Shown here piece by piece: positions 57,852 through 64,000 of a stretch of 64,000 nucleotides of DNA. The first letter of the stretch is position 1. The number at the start of each line of letters is the position of its first letter. Under the pieces are notes generated by a model. It was not told the DNA's origin, did no database searches, and saw only the letters and a list, made by a program, of their open reading frames with translations. The position numbers and the translations under genes are program-made. Source of the DNA: DASUPK01 sp963801055 (GTDB taxonomy: Bacteria; Actinomycetota; Thermoleophilia; Solirubrobacterales; 70-9); NCBI GenBank assembly GCA_963801055.1, contig CAWDDE010000003.1, forward strand, positions 62,001 to 126,000, written 5' to 3'.

Positions 57852-59090
57852 TGCTGAAGATCGCCGAAGAGGCTCACAAGACCGACACGGGGCGCCAGCG
57901 GCACGCCAACGAGGACTCCTACTACGCAAAGGCGCCGATGTTCGCCGTCGCCGACGGGATGGGCGGCGCGCAGGCGGGAGAGGTGGCATCGCGGATCGCG
58001 GCCGGCGCCTTCGAGCACGGCCGGGTCTCAGGCGACGCCTCGGCGGAGGGGCAGCTGGAGGAGATCGCCCAGGAGGCGAACCGCGAGATCCACAAGCTCG
58101 CCCGAGAGGACTCCTCCCGGGCCGGCATGGGCACCACCCTGACGGCGGCGATGTTGCGCGACGACGAGGTTGCCTTCGGCCACGTCGGCGACAGCCGCGC
58201 GTACGTGCTTCGTGACGGCAAGCTGAAGCGCCTGACCAAGGACCATTCGCTGGTCGAGGAGCTGCGCCGCCAGGGTCGGCTCACCGAGGAGCAGGCGGAG
58301 GAGCACCCCCAGCGGTCGATCATCACGCGGGCCCTGGGCCCGGAGCCGAGCGTGAACGTGGACACGATGACTTTCCCGGCCCGCGACGGGGACGTCTTCC
58401 TACTCTGCAGCGACGGCCTCACGACGATGGTCTCCGACGAGGAGATCCGGGAGATCCTGGTGCGTTCGAAGACCCTGAGGAGCGCCGTCAACCGGCTGGT
58501 CGACGCCGCCAACCGCGGCGGCGGGCGCGACAACATCACGGCCGTCGCCTTCCGCGTCGCCGATGCCGACGCGAAGGAAGGGGAGGAGGGAGCGACGCTG
58601 ATCGCCCGCACCGGCGAGCAGGCCGGGCTGACCGGCGAGCGGGTCCGTGCGGCAACCGACCGGCTGCGGGGCCGGGGGCCGATGCCCGCTCCATCCGGCC
58701 GCCGCCGTGCGCTCAGGTGGACGGCTCTCCTCGGGGTAATCGTCCTGCGTGGTGGGTCGGTGCCGTCCTCTTCGCCCGCTCGATCTACTTCCTGGGCACC
58801 GACGACGGGGGCAACGTCGCGCTCTACAGAGGACCGCCGTACCAACTGCCCTTCGGGATCAGCCTCTACTCGAAGCAGTACTCGATCCCGGTGCAGGAGG
58901 GAACGCTCTCGGAGGATCGCCAGCGGGCGGTGACCGGACACACCCTGCGCGGCAAGGACGACGCCACCAGCCTGGTCAATGACATCCAGCAGCAGCCGAC
59001 CGAGGGGCTGCCGCCGCCCCGCCACCGCCCACGCAGCCCAAGAAGAAGTCTGGGGCCGCCTCGAAGGGCAAGCAGGCGCAGAAGCGTTGA
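57851..59090 (+). CDS. pstP: PP2C-type Ser/Thr protein phosphatase (PstP), frame breaks near 58742 and 59015
   Basis: A protein of about 413 residues. The PP2C domain (1-235) has all metal motifs: NEDSYY, VADGMGGAQAG, GMGTTLTAA, HVGDSRAYVL, LLCSDGLTTMVSDEE and GGGRDNITAV. After about 58742 the next frame gives a membrane helix (VGAVLFARSIYFLG) and an extracytoplasmic segment (VALYRGPPYQLPFGISLYS) as in mycobacterial PstP. Near 59015 the frame changes again to a Pro/Lys-rich end (TQPKKKSGAASKG) with TGA 59088-59090. It dephosphorylates the PknB-type kinases. ATG 57851. Confidence 0.9.
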
Positions 59091-60425
59091 GCGCGCGCAC
59101 CCGCGAGCTGTTCGCCCTGATCCCGGTCGCCCTCCTGGTCACGGCCGGGTTCACCGCCGTCCTGATCACCAACTCCGACCAGTTCGGCAACCTGAGCGTC
59201 CTCTACGGCGGCTATTTCCTGGCCCTCTGCCTCGCCACCCACGTGGTCATCCGGATCAGGCTGCCAGACGCCGATCCCTTCCTCTTCCCGCTCGTCGCCC
59301 TGCTCGCGGCGTTCGGGATGGTGATGCTCTTCCGTCTGGATGAGGGGCTCGCCCGGGACCAGGCCAACTGGTTCGTCCTCGGGCTCGTCCTCTTCTCCGC
59401 GACGATCATCTTCCTCAGCGACTACGAGGCGCTCGAGCGCTACCGCTACCTGATTGCGCTCGTCGGCATCGTGCTGCTGATCCTGCCCCGCTTCGCCGGA
59501 CACGCCACGAACGACGCGTTCCTGGCCGTCGATCTCGGTCCGATCACCTTCCAGCCGACCGAGCTCGCCAAGATCTGCATCGTCGTCTTCCTGGCGAGCT
59601 ACCTGAACGAGCACCGGGAGGTGCTCGTCGTAGGCGCTCGCAACGTCGCTCGGGGTGGTGCTGCCGCCGATCAAGCATCTCGGCCCGCTGCTCGTCGTCT
59701 GGGGAGCCGCGATGGTGCTGTTGGTCTTCATCCGCGACCTGGGCAGCTCGGTGATGTTCTTCGGCGCCTTCCTGGCCCTGATCTACGTCGCCACCGGCCG
59801 GCTCTCGTTCGTCGTGATCGGCCTCGCCATGTTCGTGGTCGGCGCCTGGTTCTTCGCACACACGGCGGCGCATATCCAGGAGCGCTTCGACATCTGGCTC
59901 GATCCCTTCCACGACGCCGGTGGCAGCGGCTACCAGCTCTCGCAGTCCCTCTTCGCCCAGGCCGATGGCGGCTTGTTCGGCAGGGGGCTGGGGGAGTCGC
60001 TGGTGCAGCTGCCGGGGGCGACCAACTGCCACGACTTCCCGTCCTGCGGAGCGATCCTGCCCGCGCCCCACACCGACTTCATCTACGCGGTGATTGTCGA
60101 CGAGCTCGGCCTGTTTGGCGGCGCGGCGGTGGTCCTGATCTACGCGCTGATCGCCGAGCGCGGCTTCAAGACCGCGGTCCTCGCCGAGGACGGGTTCTCG
60201 AAGCTGCTCGCGACCGGCCTCACGGCGATCTTCGCCCTGCAGGCCTTCGTGATCATCGGCGGCGTCACCAGGGTGATTCCGCTGACGGGGGTCACGCTGC
60301 CCTTCATCAGCTACGGCGGGAGCTCGATCGTCGCGAACTTCATTCTGCTCGCCCTCCTTCTGATGATCTCTGACAAGGCGCGTCGGCGCGTGCGGGTCCA
60401 GAACGAGGCGGCGATCGAGCAGTGA
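59087..60425 (+). CDS. rodA: SEDS-family peptidoglycan glycosyltransferase (RodA/FtsW), frame broken near 59640
   Basis: A SEDS protein of about 446 residues with about ten membrane helices. Blocks: FQPTELAKICIVVFLASYL (the conserved PxELxK), IKHLGPLLVVWGAAMVLLVFIRDLGSSVMFF, ERFDIWLDPFHDAGGSGYQLSQSLFA, PAPHTDFIYAVIVDELGLFG and LPFISYGGSSIVANFILLALL. A one-base surplus near 59640 moves the frame. It polymerises lipid II glycan chains with its partner transpeptidase, the next gene. TTG 59087 overlaps the phosphatase stop (TTGA); GTGA overlap with the PBP. Confidence 0.9.
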
Positions 60426-61858
60426 ACCACCAGATCGTCAAGCTGTTCGGCTTCGTCCTCGTCCTCTACGCCCTGCTCTTCGGGTTCACGTCGTACTGGT
60501 CGATCTTCGACGCGAACTCGCTGAAGGCAAATCAGGCGAACCGCAGGCCCCTGCTCGAGGAGCAGACGATCCGCCGCGGGAGCATCCTGGCCGACGACGG
60601 CACTGTGATCGCTCGCTCACGCGGCGTCGGGAGGGGCAACAACAAGATCTTCGTGCGGCATTACCCGCTGGGAGCGCTCTTCGGCAACCCGATCGGCTAC
60701 AGCTTCGTGACACAGGGACGGGTGGGCTTCGAGCTGTCCCACAACGACGAACTGGTCGGCAACAAGACGGAGTTCCTCTCCCTGCTCGACCAGCTTCAGG
60801 GGCATTCCCAGGAGGGGGACAACGTGCAGTCCTCGCTCGACCCGGCCGCGCAGCGGGCGGCGGTGGACGGGCTCGCCGGTCGCCGCGGAGCGGTCGTCGC
60901 GATCGTTCCGGCGACGGGCGAGATCAAGGCGATGGTGAGCATCCCGGAGTACGACCCGAATCAGGTCCCGAAGCACTTGGCGCAGCTCAACCGTGATTCC
61001 AGCGCCCCGCTGTTCAATCGTGCGACCCAGGCGGGCTATCCGCCGGGATCGACGATGAAGGTGGTTACCGCGACCGCCGCGCTCGACAGCGGCGAGTTCA
61101 CCCCCAATTCGGTCCTCAACGGCGGCTCCCCGAAGGTGATCGGCGGGGTGTCCCTCTCGAACTCCGGAGGGGAGCAGTTCGGCGACATCGAGATGACGAC
61201 CGCCCTCACCAACTCGGTCAACACGTGGTGGGCCCAGGTCGGCGAAAAGCTCGGCAAGGACACGATGTTCAAGTACATGGATCGTTACGGGTTCGACGCC
61301 AAACCTCGTCTCGACTACCCCGGCTTCCAGCTCGCCACCAGCGGCGTCTTCGACGGGAACAACCTGCTCGACGCCGGCGACCCGATCGACATCGGGCGGG
61401 TGGCGATCGGCCAGGAGCGGCTACGCGTGACGCCCCTGCAGATGGCCGAGGTCGCAGCCACCGTCGCCAACCAGGGCGAGCTGATGGAGCCCCGGCTGTG
61501 GTCGAAGGTGATCGATCCCGACGGGCGGGAGACGAAGCTCGACCCCGCCCGCCAGAGCCGCGTGATGAGCGAGGAGACCGCGTCGGACCTCAACGACATG
61601 ATGCAGAGCGTGGTCCAGGAGGGAACCGGGACCGCGGCGGCTGTGTCGGGCATCGACGTCGCGGGAAAGACCGGTACGGCGGAGGTCACGGGCGGCGCGA
61701 ATCAGGCGTGGTTCATCGGCTTCGCGCCGGCTAACGACCCCAAGATCGCGATCGCTGTCACCGTCGAGCGCACCACCGGCTTCGGCGGACCGACCGCGGG
61801 GCCGATCTTCAAGAGCGTCGCCGAGACGATCCTCCGAGGGGCTGCGAGCGGTGGCTAA
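60422..61858 (+). CDS. pbpA: Penicillin-binding protein, transpeptidase (PbpA/FtsI class B)
   Basis: A 478-residue class B PBP without a frame break. N-terminal membrane anchor (LFGFVLVLYALLFGFTSYW), a dimerisation-type region with RRGSILADDGTVIA, and the transpeptidase domain with SxxK in PPGSTMKVVTA, the SVN motif in TNSVNTWW and KTG in AGKTGTAEV. It cross-links peptidoglycan outside the membrane with the SEDS protein encoded just before. GTG 60422; the end overlaps pknB by 8 nt. Confidence 0.95.
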   Translation: MNHQIVKLFGFVLVLYALLFGFTSYWSIFDANSLKANQANRRPLLEEQTIRRGSILADDGTVIARSRGVGRGNNKIFVRHYPLGALFGNPIGYSFVTQGRVGFELSHNDELVGNKTEFLSLLDQLQGHSQEGDNVQSSLDPAAQRAAVDGLAGRRGAVVAIVPATGEIKAMVSIPEYDPNQVPKHLAQLNRDSSAPLFNRATQAGYPPGSTMKVVTATAALDSGEFTPNSVLNGGSPKVIGGVSLSNSGGEQFGDIEMTTALTNSVNTWWAQVGEKLGKDTMFKYMDRYGFDAKPRLDYPGFQLATSGVFDGNNLLDAGDPIDIGRVAIGQERLRVTPLQMAEVAATVANQGELMEPRLWSKVIDPDGRETKLDPARQSRVMSEETASDLNDMMQSVVQEGTGTAAAVSGIDVAGKTGTAEVTGGANQAWFIGFAPANDPKIAIAVTVERTTGFGGPTAGPIFKSVAETILRGAASGG

Positions 61859-63697
61859 TCCGCTCATGGGCACGGTTGTCGACGAGCGCTACCGGCTCGA
61901 CCACAAGATCGGCTCCGGCGGAATGGCCGACGTCTGGCTCGCCGAGGACACCGAGCTCGACCGCAGCGTCGCGATCAAGATCCTGCATGACCGCTTCGCC
62001 CAGGACAAGGAGTTCGTGCAGCGCTTCCAGCGCGAGGCCCAGTCGGCCGCCGGCCTCCAGCATCCGAACGTGGTCGGGATCTTCGACCGCGGCATCTTTG
62101 GCGACACCTACTTCATCGCTATGGAGTACGTGGACGGTCCGTCTCTCAAGGACCTGGTCAAGGGGGGCATGGATGTCAAGGACGCAATCGACTTCACGCG
62201 TCAGATCCTGGCCGCCGCCCGCTTCGCCCATCGGAAGGGAATCGTCCATCGCGACCTGAAGCCCCAGAACGTCTTGATCGACGCCGAGGGGCGCGTGCGG
62301 GTTGCGGATTTCGGGATCGCCCGCGCCGGCGAGAACTCGGACATCACTGCGACGGGCTCGGTGATGGGCACGGCGCAGTACATCTCGCCGGAGCAGGCCC
62401 AGGGCAAGCCAACTACCCCGCGTTCGGACATCTACTCGATCGGCGTGATCCTCTACGAGGCGCTCACCGGCCGCGTGCCATTCGAGGGGGATAGCGCCGT
62501 CGCTGTCGCGCTCAAGCAGGTCTCCGAGGCTCCACGGCGGCCCAGCGCGATCAACCCGAACATCCCGCCCGCCCTCGACGCGGTGGTGATGAGGGCGCTC
62601 GCCAAGGAGCCCGACGCCCGCTTCAAGGATGCCGACGCGTTCCTGCGCGCCCTCGATGCGGCGGAGCGTGCGCCGGATAAGCCGCGCCCCGAGGACACGG
62701 CCGCCTTTGCCGCCGTGTCTCCGGAGGGCGAGACGGACCTCGCCGAGGAGGAGCCGCCCTACGAGGAGTGGGAGCCGGAGCGGCGCCGGAGGTGGCGCTG
62801 GTTCGTCGTCGCACTGCTCGCCGCCGGGGTGGCGGCCCTGGTGGCCTTCGCGCTCACCCGTCCCTCGCACGTGGCGATCCCGGACGTGATCGGACAGGAC
62901 GTCGACGGCGGCAACCCAGCTTCTCGACGGCAAGGGGTTCGACGTGGCGATCAAGGCCGTTCCCAGCGCAGCCCCGACGAACCAGGTGGTCGAGCAGGAC
63001 CCGATCCCGACCGACCGCGGGGGCGGCAAGGCGGAGGAGGGCTCGACCGTGACCCTCAGCGTGAGCTCGGGCCCGCCGATCGTCGCCGTCCCCGAGGTGT
63101 CTGGGCTGAGCGAGGCCGATGCGACGAAACGCCTGGAAAAGGCCGGTTTCAGCGTGACCAGCAAGCAGCAGTTCTCAAACACGGTGAAGCGGGGGTTGGT
63201 GATCGGCACTGAGCCGGCGGCGGGGACGCAGCTCTCGACCGGTCAGGGGGTGACGATCCTGGTCTCGCGGGGCGCCAACACCGGTCGCCGTCCCCAACGT
63301 CGTTGGGCTCGACGAGCAGGCCGCGCTCGCGGCCCTCCAGAACGCCGGGCTCTCCGGCGTCCTGGTGCAGCGCGACTCGACCGAGCCGGAGGGCAAGGTC
63401 CTGGGGCAGAGCCCGGGCGCGGGCAGGCTCGTCCCGCCGGGCTCGCAGGTGACGATCTTCGCCTCCACCGGCGCGATCACGGTGCCTGACGTCGTCGGTC
63501 AGGACCGGCAGGCCGGCGGTGACGGCGATGAAGAAGGCCGGCTTCACCGTTGCCGTCGTGGAGCAGAGCACCGTCGATCCCGCCCAGGTCGGGCGGGTGA
63601 TCTCCCAGTTCCCGCCCGGCGGCTCCCGCGGCCGTCGCGGTGACACGGTGACGATCTCGGTGGGCGTCGCCCTCGACCAGACACGCCGACGCCATGA
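61851..63697 (+). CDS. pknB: PASTA-domain serine/threonine kinase PknB (frame breaks near 62918, 63285, 63510)
   Basis: A protein of about 615 residues. Kinase domain: IGSGGMADVWLAED, VAIKILH, HRDLKPQNVLID, ADFGIARAG and GTAQYISPEQAQG. Then an acidic juxtamembrane region, one membrane helix (WFVVALLAAGVAALVAFAL) and four extracytoplasmic PASTA repeats starting VAIPDVIG, VAVPEVSG, VAVPNVVG and ITVPDVVG, which sense peptidoglycan or lipid II. Three breaks in the PASTA part each equal one surplus C or G; a fourth shift near 63685 is needed for a TGA that would overlap the ddl ATG (ATGA). GTG 61851. Last gene of the fha-pstP-rodA-pbpA operon. Confidence 0.92.
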
Positions 63698-64000
63698 GGG
63701 TCGCGGTGATCGGGGGCGGGATCTCGAGCGAACACGATGTGTCGCTGCGCTCGGCGGCGTCGGTGGCGGCCGGGCTCCGCGAGGCGGGACACGAGACGGT
63801 CGAGGTGACGATCGGCCGCGACGGGCGCTGGTCGGCGGCGGGAGAGGCCGTCAGCTTCACTCCCGGCGAGGGCTTGCTCGGCTGCGAGGCAGTCATTCCC
63901 GGTCCTGCACGGCCCCGGCGGTGAGGACGGCAGCGTCCAGGGGCTTCTCGAGGTGCTCGACGTCCCCTACGCGGGCTCTGACGTCGAGTCCTCCGCGATC
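63694..64000 (+). CDS. ddl: D-alanine-D-alanine ligase (copy 2), partial at window end
   Basis: The first 100 codons of a second Ddl: VAVIGGGISSEHDVSLRSAASVAAGL at the start and, after one surplus G near 63893, VLHGPGGEDGSVQGLLEVLDVPYAGSDVESSAI. It resembles the copy at 35995 but has the longer first loop of typical Ddl. The remainder lies outside the window. Position directly after pknB with an ATGA-type junction suggests it belongs to the same cell-wall operon. Confidence 0.88.

Overview
The window is a high-GC (roughly two thirds G+C by eye) chromosomal segment of an actinobacterium. The best guess is class Thermoleophilia (Solirubrobacterales/Gaiellales-like). Evidence: the rpmH-rnpA-yidD-yidC-jag-rsmG-parA-parB / dnaA-dnaN-recF-dciA-gyrB-gyrA origin order; an FHA-PP2C-SEDS-PBP-PknB cell-wall/signalling operon; a menaquinol:cytochrome c reductase with a cytochrome c fused to subunit IV; and several small SnoaL/NTF2 proteins starting MSxENV, a family expanded in Thermoleophilia. 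The genus cannot be named from the sequence alone.

Layout. 1-4.4 kb: tail of an HtrA-like protease, an inositol-phosphatase-family protein, a TreT-like and an OtsA-like trehalose glycosyltransferase, and a His/Pro-rich membrane-anchored protein. 4.5-11 kb: the rpsF-ssb-rpsR-rplI-dnaB replication/ribosome cluster, invaded twice by LAGLIDADG elements: a free-standing homing endonuclease between rpsF and ssb, and an intein splitting the DnaB Walker A motif. A DnaC/DnaI-type loader follows. 11-14.3 kb: cupin, purA, membrane proteins. 14.3-16.85 kb: a small accessory patch (three SnoaL paralogues, a small membrane protein, a GlsB-like protein) lying between a tRNA 3' fragment and an intact tRNA-Lys, with att-like geometry. 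16.9-27.5 kb (minus strand): TatA/C, Dcd, polyprenyl diphosphate synthase, MenG, QcrCBA, a HepS-like protein, HemL, a fused AhbA-AhbB-type protein and HemB, i.e. quinone, heme and respiratory complex genes together. 27.5-37.6 kb: ABC-2 exporter, YmdB-like phosphoesterase, a frameshifted membrane glycosyltransferase, an alkaline-phosphatase/GtrA fusion, PLP aminotransferase, Ddl, bifunctional nuclease, tRNA-Ile. 37.6-52 kb: the chromosome origin, with genes diverging from about 42.2-43.8 kb. 52-64 kb: HNH protein, PheA, a CARDB-like protein, a Ser/Thr kinase with a polytopic C-terminus, then fhaA-fhaB-pp2C-SEDS-PBP-pknB and the start of a second ddl.

Two window-wide patterns stand out. First, many genes, including essential ones (dnaA, dnaN, recF, gyrB, pknB), carry frame breaks, mostly equivalent to one extra base. 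This looks like insertion-type sequencing error in an unpolished assembly rather than biology, so the breaks are annotated through. Second, at least a dozen genes have a TAnnnT -10 hexamer ending only 6-11 nt before the start codon, suggesting widespread leaderless transcription. Two genes (hemL, fhaA) have conserved N-termini that open only at AUA or AUC, at sensible distances from Shine-Dalgarno sequences.
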